Positions 43,365 to 56,765 of a stretch of 64,000 bases of DNA are shown here, piece by piece. The DNA is from Notolepis coatsorum (taxonomy: Eukaryota; Chordata; Actinopteri; Aulopiformes; Paralepididae). The stretch is taken from assembly GCA_963971535.1 (NCBI GenBank), contig OZ020585.1:161342226-161406225 (forward strand), written 5' to 3'. Numbering within the stretch: position 1 is the first letter of the stretch; every line of letters begins with the position of its first letter. A program made the position numbers and the translations under genes. The notes under the pieces are model-generated. The model was not told where the DNA came from, did no database searches, and saw nothing but the letters and a program-made list of their open reading frames with translations.

Positions 43365-46300
43365 ATGGCTAGTTTGAATATAATGATATGGAACACTGGT
43401 GGGATAAACAAACAACACAAACGCAAAAGCGTGCTCACACTGATGAAAAAAGAACATGTGGACGTGGCTCTATTAAGCGAAACGCACATTTTAGAGGAAG
43501 ACATAGATACGTTAGCGGATAACATATACCATAATATTAGTCACTCTTCTTTTGGTACGAGAACTCGAGGTGTAGCCATAGTCGTCAGACGTAAACTAAA
43601 TATCTAATTAAAAGGGGTATGGTCGGATGCTGAGGGGCGTATAACTATAGCTAGGATTGTACATAATAACAGGAAAATAGCATTGGCAGCGGTATATGCC
43701 CCAAATTTGTACGAAGTGGGTTTCTTCACTTCACTAACCGGGGAAATGTTAAACCATCCCGAGTACTCATATATAATAGGTGCGGATTTTAATGCCATTT
43801 GGAATCCAAGGATGGACAAATCTTACCTTGCCTTTTCCAGCGAACAAAAAAATTCATCTAAAGCATTAAAAGATTGGTCAAAGACTACAGGGGTAATTGA
43901 TTTATGGCGTTCACTTAATCCCATGACCCGAAAGTACTCCTGTCGTTTGGCGAGACACAACACATTATCCAGAATTGATTACGTCTTTGCATCCCCGAGA
44001 ATATTTGATAAATATGAAGTGGAAATGATACCCAATGCGCTTTCAGATCACTGTTATTTAATCCTGAAAGCAACATTTGGTATACTATCTTCCCGGGCCC
44101 CAAGATGGCGTTTTAATACTATGCTGCTTAACAACAAGGAATTTATTACACAACTCAAAGAAGCTCTCACAGTATTCTTACGGGATAATGCAAACGCGGA
44201 GCAAGACCCCAGAATATTATGGATGTCGGTAAAGGGTATGATCAAGGATTTCACGGATAGATTTTCCTCCATATTGCGCAAAAATCAATGCACAAAACTG
44301 TCTGAAATGGAAACGCTTTACTCAACGTTATTTAATTCTTTAAAATACAACAACTCTACTGGACTAGAAAATCAAGTTAACATTCTAAAGACAGAGATCA
44401 ATGCAATATACAGACAAAAATCGGAAATGCAAATACGCAGCACAAGACAACAGCAGTATTTCCAAGGTTCTAAACCTAGTCACCTATTAGCCATGCGATT
44501 AAGAATTAATGCAAAATTTGCAGATATAACTGCCATTAGAAAACAACAAGTACTTGTAACAGACCCCAAAATAATAAACGATACATTCAAAGAATTCTAC
44601 TCCGACTTGTATAATTCAGAAACGACCTTTGATCAAAACAAATTAGACACATATCTTAATCAAATTATTCTCCCTAAACTTTCGGAGGACGACGCTAAAC
44701 AGTTAGAAGCACCGATCACATTAAAAGAACTCAAGAAGGCCATATCCGGAATGAAAAACGGTAAGGCTCCGGGAAAAGACGGTATCCCATCAGAAATGTA
44801 CCTTTCTTGTTGGGACATATTTGGACCCTTATTACTAAATATGATCTTATACTCAGTCAAGGAGGGGAGCTTCCATAAACACCACAATATCGCACTCATT
44901 TCAGTCCTTCTTAAAAAAGACAAGGACCCCACTGAGTGCGGTAGTTACAGACCTTTAAGCCTCCTCGGAACCGATGTCAAACTGTATTCTAAGATATTAG
45001 CCATCAGATTGCAAAAGCATATGACGTCTTTAGTTCATCCGGACCAAACTGGCTTCATAAGAGGTCGCCTGATCAATGATAACATAAGGCGAATACTGCA
45101 CGTACTAGATGCAGACAAAGAGGACACTACACCTAAGGCGATGCTATCCCTGGATGCTATGAAAGCATTTGACAGGCTGGAATGGTCGTTTCTATGGGCA
45201 GTATTAGAAAGGATGGGGTTAGGAAAAGGATTCATTGATATGATTAAAGTACTATACAAGGACCCATCGGCCATGATTACAACAGGCACATTCATCTCCG
45301 AAATCTTTCCGGTATCACGCTCAGCCAGACAGGGTTGCCCTCTTAGTCCCGGACTATTCGATCTATCATTAGAGCCTTTAGCACAATATATAAGACAATC
45401 CCAATACATAGAACCAATCGTAATCAAGGGCACACAACATAAAATTAGTTTATATGCGGACGACGTAATATTGTTCATGCAAAACCCCAACACCACATTG
45501 CCGCATCTACTCAAGTTGATAGAGAACTTTGGTGATTTATCGGGATTGAAAATAAATTGGCCGAAGTCGGCTTTCCTTCCTCTTAACATCCGAGCAAAAA
45601 AAGACACAACCCTCCCAGGTGCGATACCCATGGTTAAACATTTTAGATGCTTGGGTGTGGAAATATTTCCCACCATAAGGCAAACGGTGAAGCACAATTA
45701 CACAAAAATACAGAACAAAATCAAAGACGACCTGGACAGGTGGGCAAAACTTAAAAACTCAGTACAGGCAAGGGTATCAATAGTTAAGATGGATGTATTA
45801 CCAATAATCAACTTCATCAGCTCAATGCTACCGTTACCTCCTCCAGAGGGCTACTGGAAAAGATTACAATCCTCCACATACAAATTTATTTGGAATAACA
45901 AACCACCTCGCATAAAAAGATCCACCGCACAGAGAAATAAAGCAGACGGTGGCATGGCAGTTCCAGATTTTTTACAATATTTTAAGGCTTTCACATTAAG
46001 ACCATTGACAATATGGTTTGATCCCCAGGCTTTGGTATCTTGGAGAGAATTGGAAGAAAACATAGTAGCCCCACAGAGACTGAAGGACATAGCACACACT
46101 AAACTTTCAATCAAGCACTGTGAGCGGGAATTTGGCCCCATAATTACCCATGCAATCAGAACATGGCGAGAAACACAAAAAAAATATCCTAACCCTCAAA
46201 AATGGCATAATCACACTCCCATATTCAATAACAATGCACTCTTAATGGGAAAACGTCCTATAAGATTCCCTATATGGGAAGAGCAAGGCATACACTCATT

Positions 46301-47130
46301 AGGGGATATTTTTAATAACCAGGGCTTCTGTAGTTATGGAGAAATATGCACAAAGTTTAACCTCACCGAGTCCACATGGCTTTTTTTACATACAGTTACG
46401 CCTATGTTTGAGGTCTCACGGTGTTCCATTACACATACCAGTTGAACACCACAGATACCACAAATTTTTCTATGAAAGAGAAACATTGGGAGGTTTTGTT
46501 TCAGGTTTTTATTATCAATTACTAACATCCTCGTATGAAACCCTTCAACTAGACACTGTCTGGAGGAGGGATATTCCAGACCTGGAAAGTGACTTTGATT
46601 GGCAAGAAGCATGGGCAAATGTCCGTCTTACATCAAGGAACCCGGACCATCAACAAATCAATCTTAACTATATTCACAGGACATACTTGACTCCTATAAG
46701 ACTGAACAGAATGGGCCTGAAACAAGACTCAAAATGCACCCAATGTACAAATGGAGACGAAGGGACATTTATGCACATGTATTGGGACTGCCCACCAGTT
46801 AAGGCATTCTGGAAAGATGTGACCCATCAATTATCAAAACTCGTATCTTGGAATATACCAGTACACCCCTCTGTATTGCTTTTAAATGATGTTTTTGAGT
46901 TTGCAGTAAATCCACAGCTAAAGAGATTGGTCTTATCGGGTATCACAGTAGCTAAAAAACTGATCGCATCACGCTGGTTTCAACCGGAAAAAATTTGCCG
47001 GAAAGTTTGGTCTCTTACATATCTCGATGTGATATATCAAGAAATATCTACAGCAAGAATTCTGGGTCTCAACGAATCCAAAATGTCAATGTGGGTAGAA
47101 GTGGTGGAGAGAATAAAAGCTAGCTTATAA
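43365..47130 (+). pseudogene. L1/Tx1 ORF2 (element 1): endonuclease and reverse transcriptase, two lesions
   Basis: ATG 43365 to TAA at about 47128. A TAA at 43605-43607 replaces the GAA seen in element 2. A one-base shift near the T-run at 46381-46387 moves the last 245 codons to another frame. The endonuclease has IMIWNTGGINKQHKRK, LLSETHIL, AVYAPNLYEV, GADFNAIWNP and LSDHCYLIL. The reverse transcriptase has SYRPLSLLGTDVKLYSK, LSLDAMKAFDRLEWSFLW, SARQGCPLSPGLFDLSLEPL and LYADDVILFMQ. The C-terminus has a cysteine/histidine motif (CTQCTNGDEGTFMHMYWDC). These fit the L1/Tx1 group rather than the jockey group. Confidence 0.94.
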
Positions 47131-47478
47131 TGGTGGTGTCTGTTAGGAGTGAGGGATAATGGAGGTACTATCCAAGGAGGGGTCCGGGAGGGGGGGGTTC
47201 GAGCTGGAGCATATGTGTGTAGGGTTTTAGAAAATAGGTATTAGGGGTATGTTCTATATAAACATTTATATAATTGTAATTTCGCTGGATATACACTGTA
47301 TACGGTTAAAATGTTATTATAGACTTTTTTTTATCTTGTTTCTGTACTTGCATGTAATTTTAATCACCTTGACTGTTAGTTTCATTATGCATTATGTGTT
47401 GAGTACTGACTTTTAATAATTTTTGTTTTGCAATAATAAAAAAAAAAAAAAAAAAAAAATCTAAATACTGGCTCTAAC

Positions 47479-49437
<1,959 letters not shown>

Positions 49438-49480
<43 letters not shown>
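49438..49480. repeat. (GA)n microsatellite
   Basis: About 21 GA dinucleotides. Confidence 0.97.
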
Positions 49481-49482
<2 letters not shown>

Positions 49483-49908
49483 AGTTTTGTTTCACTGCAG
49501 TTTCACTGCTGTTGTTTACAAAGGCAGGACCCGCAATTTAGTTAACACACATTATTCTAGGCTCATGTTTGGTCCCCAGTGCAAAACATTATTTTGTTAT
49601 TCATGATGACATAAGATAGAATCATTCTAAGAATTACAGTAAATGTATTTTGCCGGCTCTGTAAACAAACCCCCCTCCTCCGATACTGCACACCGCACCT
49701 TTAAGTGGACGTTTTAGAGACGCCTCGTTCAACAGACCGTTGAATAACGCATGGTGCCCTGAAGGAGTTCTGCCGAGACAAATGTGTGTACATGTCCACA
49801 TCAAGGATAAAATATTGTTCAACGGCTCAGACTGATTCTGGTGTACACAATTCTGGCAGGACAAGTGTCCAAATTATTGCAATGGGTACTTTCAGCATGT
49901 CAGGGATG
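49481..49908. other. No gene recognised
   Basis: Mixed sequence with no conserved frame or transposon end, up to the hAT MITE target duplication. Confidence 0.45.
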
Positions 49909-49916
49909 CTCATAAC

Positions 49917-50326
49917 TAGGGATGCACCGATCTGATATTTATATATCGGATATCGGCCTCGATATGACTAAAATAGCTGGACCGGGTTTCGGAAAAAATA
50001 TATATCGGAATTTTCTTAAATCTTTTTTGAATTCTTTATAATAATATAATATAATAATAAATAAAATAATAAATAACAATTCAGTACATTTATATCTATG
50101 TGTTAATTTGTTACATTTTGTTTCACCAAGTTAGGAAAGTAATGTTTTAAGTCAAGCCTGATGTTGCCTTGCACAAAAGAATGATCCCAGTCTCTTCCAC
50201 ACAGTGAGGCATACAGTTTATTAATTGAACAATGGGTATCAGATCGGTACTCTACTCGGTATCGGCCGATACCCAAAGCCCAGGTATCGGCATCGGGACT
50301 GAAAAAGTTGGATCGGTGCATCCCTA
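49917..50326. mobile_element. hAT-type MITE
   Basis: 410 bp with inverted ends tagggatgcaccgatc (left) and gatcggtgcatccct (right). Target duplication CTCATAAC at 49909-49916 and 50327-50334. The interior has repeated tatcgg words and no coding capacity. Confidence 0.95.
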
Positions 50327-50334
50327 CTCATAAC

Positions 50335-50795
50335 ATGAACACCAGGGCCTGTGTAGCAGATCTGAAAGTTCCTACAAAAGTAAACTAGGCAGAAATACAT
50401 GTCTTTACACAGGGAGTGAAGAATGGAACAACATTCCGAATACCAACAAAACTGCTCAGTCACTGACTAACTTTAAAGTCCAGCTAAAGAAGTGGATGAG
50501 GGGCCGGTTAGGATAAGAGTCCCAGGCTCCTGAGGCAGATACTTTACAACCCAATGTCTGCTCTTGTTTGACCTGAATAGTTTTTATTATGATTATTGTA
50601 ATGTTTTTTTTTATTGTGATGTGATATTTGTAGGATATCAAGGAATCAACCATTGCATACACGTTCCCACTACAATGCTTGTTGCCATGCTCTAAGGGCC
50701 GCAATGGAAATAGGTTAAACTTATTTTTTGCATAATCCTGATGAATTTGTATGCATACCATGTGTATTCTTAATTTTCCAAATAAAATAAAATCA
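50335..50795 (+). mobile_element. LINE 3' fragment
   Basis: A degraded C-terminal coding end (WNNIPNTNKTAQSLTNFKVQ, then LKKWMRGRLG and a stop near 50515) typical of jockey-group LINEs, followed by a 3' UTR of about 270 bp ending in aaataaaataaaatc. Family not fixed. Confidence 0.55.
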
Positions 50796-51010
50796 AGAAG
50801 ACCAGTGAGATCCAGGAGTAACTCTCTCCATATTCAAGTCTGTACATGTCTGCTCTGAGAACCTGGAGCAAATAAAGGTGTGCAAACCTTTTTGAAGCAT
50901 CACAGCCATTATTACCTTATTGGACACATGTTTCATCCACACTGTGTTTATCCCAGTGGGCAAGTTGCAGGAAATACTAGTAATATTATTTCATATTAAT
51001 AATATTTCTT

Positions 51011-51152
51011 GTCTCCATCAACCCATCCATCTACACTCGCACACACATCCACATGCACACACTCACTTTAAACAAACACTCACCTTAACACTCACTTTAA
51101 ACACTCACTTTAAACACTCTAACACTACATCATATTTATCTATTTATTAAAG
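51011..51152 (+). mobile_element. Rex1-like LINE 3' UTR (copy 3), left part
   Basis: tccacatgcacacactcact and the following block match 2465-2570 of copy 1. It is interrupted at attaaag (51146-51152) by the minus-strand LINE and resumes at 54025. Confidence 0.85.
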
Positions 51153-51541
51153 TCAAGTCAAGTCAAGAGTTTTATTTGTCACGGCATACGAGTATACAAT
51201 GAAATGCGGGTGGTCTTGCCCGCAACGATGTGCATAATACAATAGTAATAACATATAATAAAATCCAATAGAAAGACATTGTGCAATAAAACAAGTAGAC
51301 AGAGTAGGGCATATCGGTATATGTACATAAGTTATTTACAGAGCATGGTAGGACATGGGTCTTTATGTACATGCTATATTATACAATCTCAAGTTATACT
51401 ATACTATAAAGGTATATAGAGTGACCTTTCCTTTTGTAAAGTGGCCATAAGTGTGAGCGTGTGCAGCATGAGTGTGTGCTTGCTCATGTTAAAGTGGCTG
51501 CTAGTGTGTGAGCGTGTACAGTGTGTGTGTCGTGTGTGTGC

Positions 51542-52904
51542 TCATGTGTGCTTGTGTGTGGAGAGTTCAGTGTTCAAGGCTCTGATGGCCTGGGGGAAGA
51601 AGCTGAGCCGAAGTCTCTCTGTCCTAGTAGCTGGTGTTCCCAGGCGTCTGCCTGACCTCAGCAGCATGAACAGGCTGTTGTTGGGGTGGTGAGGGTAGCG
51701 TTCCAGTACCTCAACCTCCTCCCGGTAGGCCTTCTCGTCATTGTCCGAGATCAGCCCTACCACCACTGTGTCGTCCGCAAACTTCACTATGGAGTTGGAG
51801 CTGAACTTGGCCACACAGTCGTGTGTGTATAGTGAGTACAGCAGGGGGCTCAGAACACAGCCCTGGGGGGACCCGATTCTCAGGGTGATGGTGTTGGAGG
51901 TCTGACCCCCCACCCTGACCGCCTGGGGCCTTTCGCTCAGAAAGTCCAGTATCCAGGCGCTCAGAGCGGAGCTCAGACCCAGCTCGATCAGCTTGTCCAC
52001 CAGTCTGGTGGGGACTATGGTGTTGAACGCTGAGCTGTAGTCAATGAACAACAGTCTCACATAGCCCCCCTTCTGGCGGTCAAGGTGAGAGAGGGTGCTG
52101 TGCAGTACTTGGGAGACCGCATCATCGGTGGACCTGTTTGGCCTGTATGCAAATTGCATAGGGTCCATATCACTGGGGAGGGAGGCACAAATGTGATCCT
52201 TGACCAGCTTCTCGAAACATTTCATGGCCACAGAGGTGAGTGCCACCGGTCTGTAGTCATTGAGACATGTTGGGGAGGTTTTCTTTGGTACAGGGATGAT
52301 GGTAGACATCTTGAAGCAGGCAGGGACCACTGACTCCGCCAGGGATAGATTAAATATGGTGGTGAACACAGGGGCTAGCTGGTTAGCACAGGACTTAAGT
52401 ATATCCATCTGGGCCAGCAGCTTTTCTGGTGTTCACCTGCATAAATGCTCTTCTCACACTGTGTACCGACAATGAGAGAGCGTCCCCGCCCCCGCGCGGA
52501 TGCCCCCCCCCTCTCCACAACAGCCGGCGCGCCAGTGACGTCACTAGCCGTTGAGCTAGCGGCGCCACTGTCTGCACCAAACCGAGCGTAGAAAGAGTTG
52601 AGCTGACTTTGTAGTCAGTTATCGTCCTCAGTCCCCGCCATAAGCCTCTTGTGTCATTCTGTGCCATTTGTGTCTCCATTTTGTCAGCATACGTCTGTTT
52701 TGCAAGTTTAACAGCCTTGCGCAGAGTATATACTGTAGCCTTATACTCCTCCATGTTTCCTGACTCTCTGCCCAGGTTGTAGGCAGTGGTGGGAGATTTC
52801 AGAGCTGCTCTGATAGTACTGTCCACCCATGGCTTCTGATTTGGGAACACCCGCACCTTCTTTGTGGGGACAATACTATCGGCAAGTGATGTTATGAAAC
52901 TCAC
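51542..52904 (-). pseudogene. LINE-D reverse transcriptase, frame-shifted and deleted
   Basis: Two minus-strand frames. 52904-52395 carries the pre-polymerase region ([28 protein letters not shown]). 52408-51542 carries the polymerase: [67 protein letters not shown]. Right after YREEVEVLE the sequence jumps to [16 protein letters not shown] and [13 protein letters not shown]; in LINE-B roughly 130 residues separate these points. A further shift falls near 52400. Confidence 0.92.
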
Positions 52905-54016
52905 GACGTGTCTGCGAACTCGCTGACGTCACTGGCGCTTCCTTGAAACATCCCCCAGTCAACGTCCTCGAGAGCGTCCTGCAGCGTGGCCTCTGATTGG
53001 TCAGACCATTTTTTTGCCTCACGTGACACGACGGCGTCACGTGATCTCTGTCTGTAGGCAGGTATCAGGTAAATGGAGTCATGGTCGGACGTGCTAGTCG
53101 CCCCCGCTAGTGGCGGAGCCGGTACAGCTTTGTAGCCGGCTCTGAACGGGGTGTAGCAGTGGTCAAGCGTGTTTCCTCCCCTGGTGGAGCAGGCGATGTG
53201 CTGAAAGAAGGATGGCATCACTTTTTTCAGATTTGCCTTGTTGAAATCGCCGGCTACAATCATGGCTGCGTCTGGGTGTTTGATCTGATGAATGCTGAGT
53301 TGCTCCGCCAGTTCCGCCAGAGCCCTGGCGGTGTTTGCCTGGGGAGGGATGTATACTGCAGTCAAAATGACGGCGGTGAACTCACGGGGTAGGTGGAATG
53401 GGCGGCATTGAATGGCCAGATGTTCCAAATCCGGCGAGCATGAACGGGAGAGTACCTTTACCTCCTTGGGATTAACCCAGCTATTGTTGGTCAGAAGGCA
53501 TACCCCCCCGCCGATGCTCTTACTGGAGGCTTCCGTGCGATCTGCTCGGAAGACGGTGAAGGAGTCCGAGGGAGAGACGCTATGGTCCGGAGTCGCTGGC
53601 TTCAGCCATGTCTCCGTGAAACACATAACGTTACAGTTCTTCATATCTCGTTGGAATCGGACCCTCGCTCTCAAATCGTCCATCCTCCCCTCCAACGAAC
53701 GTGCATTCGCCAGAAAGATGGATGGAATTGCCGGGCGGTAAGCAGATCTTTTTAACCTCAGCCTGATTCCTCCTCTCTTCCCTCTGTGTTTCTTCCTGCC
53801 GGCTACTTTGTCCTTGTCCCGCCTGATCTCCGGTGGCCAATCTAGGCATAAAGTGTCTCTAAACTCCTCTTTGAGTCCGGAGTTTAGGTCAATAAGTGAC
53901 GTCCCCGCCAGTGATGTTTCCATAAAAAAAGTAGTAAAAACAAACATAATAACTAAAAGTGTGCACAATCGTTGCTGAGCGAAACCGACGGCGACTAACC
54001 TGAGTCGCACCATCAT
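52901..54016 (-). pseudogene. LINE-D N-terminal hydrophobic region and APE endonuclease
   Basis: 371 codons from ATG 54016. The N-terminus has a hydrophobic stretch (LCTLLVIMFVFTTFFM). Endonuclease motifs: FLANARSLEGR, CFTETWLKPA, AVYIPPQANT, VAGDFNKANL, TSDHDSIYLIP, all catalytic positions present. A shift after SEFADTS ends the frame, and the protein continues in the next frame at 52904. The hydrophobic N-terminus is shared with LINE-B (residues 15-35), but its function is unknown to me. Confidence 0.9.
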
Positions 54017-54024
54017 AGAATGCC

Positions 54025-54338
54025 ATTAAAGAGATTTGCACTACATCCATACCTCATTTTGCCTTTAAAAAAAAACGTTTTGTACCTCTTTGTCTGAATT
54101 TTTACCTCATTGTCTGCATTTTGTATTTCATTGTCTGCATTTCTATTTCATTGTACTTAAGTTGTACTTAGGTTTGTATATTTGTAGTGTTGGAAAATGG
54201 ACTTTATTCCTCTTTTACTTCCTTTTTTTTACTCCATGAAGCACATTCTCAGGAGGCTCATACAGAACCAAGCATTTCACTGTAACGTACATGTACTTTA
54301 TACGTGACAAATAAAAGCAAGCATGAAACTTGAACTCC
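54025..54338 (+). mobile_element. Rex1-like LINE 3' UTR (copy 3), right part
   Basis: Continues copy 3 after the LINE-D insertion: attaaagagatttgcactac, the T-rich block with gaagcacattctcagg, and the gaaacttgaact end. It matches 2562-2850. Confidence 0.88.
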
Positions 54339-54391
54339 ATCGCCCCGTTTACCGCGGTGACAGAATAACCCGCGTGACGCATCCCACCGAC

Positions 54392-54598
54392 CTTGTCCCT
54401 GAGACGTGAACAGATGTCCTGCTGGTGGCCACGGTCTCGCTGGCGCTCTGCCTCCTCCTGAAAGGCGTGCCGGGCCTCCTCCAGGGTGACCCGGGCTTTG
54501 GACAGCAGCGCCGCCCGGTCCCACCGCCAGTTCTCGGCCACTGCCTCCAGCTGGGTCTGGGCGAAGCGCCGCCGGTCGCAGTTACACTCGTGCTCCAC
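54392..54598 (-). CDS. Candidate host exon, coiled-coil protein, 69 codons
   Basis: On the minus strand a pyrimidine tract (ctcctctctcggttcttcc) and AG precede a 207-bp open stretch that ends AAG/GTCGGT, a usable splice donor. Length is divisible by three (phase 0 to 0). GC-rich third positions differ from the AT-rich transposons around it. The peptide is charged and helical (VEHECNCDRRRF, LEAVAENWRWDRAALL, LEEARHAFQEEAERQRD, ICSRLRDK), likely coiled coil. I do not recognise the protein. It sits between a LINE tail (54338) and a minus-strand LINE end (54711). If real, the neighbouring transposons are intronic. Confidence 0.5.
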
Positions 54599-54710
54599 CT
54601 GGAAGAACCGAGAGAGGAGCGGACGTTTCACGGATGTGGCTGTTCTTTAAAAATTTTGGGGTTTTTAGGGCATTTTTGCTTTTATTGGGATAGGACAGTG
54701 AGTGACAGGA

Positions 54711-54942
54711 AATATGATAAGATAAGATATTCCTTTATTGATCCCCTTGGGGAAATTCAGGCATCATAGCAGCATGGGGGAGGGGGGAGGGGAGGTACAG
54801 GTAGTAGAAGACATGGTACAGGTCATAGAATTATAGTACAGTGGAGAAGTAAAAATAGAATAAAAAAAGGCAGTGTAAACCATATAACAATATAATTAAC
54901 TCTGGACATGTGCATATATGCAAGATGCAAGATGAGGGTATG
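54711..54942 (-). mobile_element. LINE 3' end fragment
   Basis: gataagatattcctttattg followed by atccccttggggaaattcag is the reverse complement of a 3' end motif common to several fish LINEs (gaatttcccc, ggatcaataaag, then a taagata-type tail). No coding part remains. The gypsy element at 54943 inserted at its edge. Confidence 0.6.
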
Positions 54943-55860
54943 TGTGAGGATTGGTTCTTTCCCCGCCACACGCTTCTTGGGGTGCTGTGATGATTGGTCC
55001 GTTGCCTAACGCACACTTCTAGGTTAAGTATCAATTACCATCACGCACCTGATGTGCGTGCTAATCAGCGCCCCAGAGGGCTTTATATACCTGGACCTTT
55101 TTTCTATCGATGTCGGGTCGTTCTGGAATACAACTGCATTTGCCTGTTTTTTCCCCGTTGCTGTTCCTGGTCTACTTTCTCTCCAGGACCTTTCTGTGGA
55201 GAACCGCTGTTGAGAACCTTGTTCCCCGTTTGGAGCTGCGCCTCGTTTTGCCCGCTTTACGCGTTGCGCTTGGGTGAGTGGAACCAAACCCCTGTGGATT
55301 ATTCTGATTGTGTGTATTGAAGAAACACTGAAGACTGTCACTATCGTTTGGTTCTGGATTATTCTGATTGTATGTATTGAAGAAACACTGAAGACTGTCA
55401 CTATCAATTGGTTCTGGATTATTCTAAATTGTGTGTTGTGGGGAACACTGAAGACCGTCACTGTCAATTGGTTCTGGACCCAGCTAGGGAGGAGGGAACC
55501 ACACTGCCTCTGTGTTTCGTTGGACTGTTTCTGATATCTCTCTCTCTCTCTCCGTTTTCCACCTTGAGCGAAAGCTGGGAGTATCTGCAGAGCCGCTACA
55601 ACGTCACATGCCAATACCCCACCACTATCTGCTGGGAGTATCTGCAGAGCCGCTGGAACGTCACATGCCAATTCCCCACCACTATCACCAGGAGGATTCT
55701 GCAGAGCGGCAGATGACTCTGCCGAAGGCAGTCTCCCTATTTGTTTGATTATTGTACTTATCCTTCTTTTGACTCTGTAAATAAATACGCCCTAGCATTT
55801 GGCTAACTCTGAACTTCCTGTCTGTGCCGTTGCATTTGAGGTCGGTTACAAACCATAACA
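54943..55860 (+). repeat. Gypsy 5' LTR
   Basis: 918 bp, tgtgaggattggttc to aaaccataaca. Contains three tandem copies of a roughly 60-bp block (gattattctgattgtgtgta start; the 3' LTR has two) and two copies of a block with gggagtatctgcagagccgc. A polyadenylation-like aataaa lies at about 55781. Confidence 0.92.
55082..55121 (+). promoter_or_regulatory. LTR TATA box and predicted RNA 5' end
   Basis: TATA box tttatata at 55082-55089. About 30 bp downstream is gtcgggtcgt (55112-55121), where transcription should start. The same spacing is seen in the related LTR at 37940-37979. This word is the perfect reverse complement of the sequence just inside the LTR (55863-55872). Confidence 0.75.
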
Positions 55861-55862
55861 TT

Positions 55863-55872
55863 ACGACCCGAC
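55863..55872 (+). other. Self-priming-type primer-binding site
   Basis: acgacccgac lies two bases after the LTR end and is the exact reverse complement of gtcgggtcgt at the predicted RNA 5' end. No tRNA-type TGG start is present. In Tf1 and sushi-type elements the RNA 5' end folds back and primes minus-strand synthesis from such a site. The mechanism here is inferred from the match. Confidence 0.7.
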
Positions 55873-55873
55873 C

Positions 55874-56764
55874 ATGACGACCTCAGCCGACACAGACAGG
55901 GTCAGGGCAGCGTTGGCGGTCCAGATCGAGTTGGTCAACGACCACACCCAACAGTTGGGTGCGGCTGCGGCTGCTTTACAGGACCTCCGGGCCGAGGTCC
56001 AGCTTATTCTGGATGCCATTGACACTCTGGCCACCCAGCAGACTACCCAGGGGTATGAGCAGACTAATATTCTCCACCAATTACAAGCGCTGAGTGAAGC
56101 CGTTAACACCTTGCTTGTAACCCCACCTACTTCAGGAGCCTCGGCCGGAGCATCACCCGCAGCCGTGGCAGGCCCCGCGCCTCCCGATCCCGCACCTCGG
56201 GAGCCCCGTCTCTCCGAACCACGGTTGTTCAATGGTAACTTCGAGGATTGTGCCACATTCATCATGCAATGCGAGTTGGTTTTTCGTCATCAACCCAGCC
56301 GATTCACTTCAAGGGGAGCCCGAGTAGCCTACATGACTAACCTGCTCACGGGCCGAGCAGCACAGTGGGTTACTGCCTCCTGGGCAATGGGGGCTGATTT
56401 CTGTTTTTCCTACCCAGACTTCGTGGCAGAGCTCCGCAGGGTTTTCCACCCCCCAGCACGTGGCCAGGACCCAGGAGCTCGGTTGGGCACCTTCCGGCAG
56501 GACAGTGGCAGTGTCAGAGACTACCCGCTGGAGTTCAGACTGGCCGCAACGGAGAGCGGTTGGAACGATCAAGCGCTTCGTCTCACCTTCCTGAGGGGGC
56601 TCAACGACGCAGTAAGGGACCAGCTCGCGACCCAAGAGGAGCCCGATTCTCTCGAGGGCCTGATCAGCCTCGCTATCCGCATCGACGGACGCCTCCGGGA
56701 GAGAAGGCGTGAGCGAGCACGACTGGGACCCCCAGATGTACCCCCCGAGTACCACGACCTCCCC
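55874..56764 (+). CDS. Gypsy Gag, truncated at its C-terminus
   Basis: ATG 55874, four bases after the priming site core. An N-terminal coiled coil (LVNDHTQQLGAAAAALQDLR) and an Ala/Pro linker (about residues 85-115) precede the capsid-like gag domain (FNGNFEDCATFIMQCELVF, AYMTNLLTGRAAQWV, RRVFHPPARGQDPG, LTFLRGLNDAVRDQL). The normal zinc knuckle has been removed by the deletion. The frame runs on into the LTR and stops only at 56939-56941, adding about 58 unrelated residues. Confidence 0.9.
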
Positions 56765-56765
56765 G

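Larger units (their letters stand above)
40885..47459 (+). mobile_element. L1/Tx1-type LINE, near full length (element 1)
   Basis: About 150 bp of 5' UTR, ORF1, a 1.1-kb spacer, ORF2 with two lesions, a 3' UTR of about 300 bp and a poly(A) tail (47434-47459). Flanked by direct repeats of about 0.8 kb (40076-40884 and from 47460 on). The target on the bottom strand reads tttttt/ataag, fitting an L1-type endonuclease site. ORF2 is closely similar to that of element 2 at 60545; ORF1 is not. Confidence 0.93.
51153..54024 (-). mobile_element. Rex1-related LINE, internally deleted (LINE-D)
   Basis: Flanked by ATTAAAG on both sides (51146-51152, 54025-54031). On the minus strand it starts near the first ATG (54016), encodes endonuclease and reverse transcriptase, and ends in a tail of repeated cttga. 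It inserted in the 3' UTR of a relative from the LINE-B family. It lacks the connection and thumb part between the polymerase core and the last 50 residues. Confidence 0.92.
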
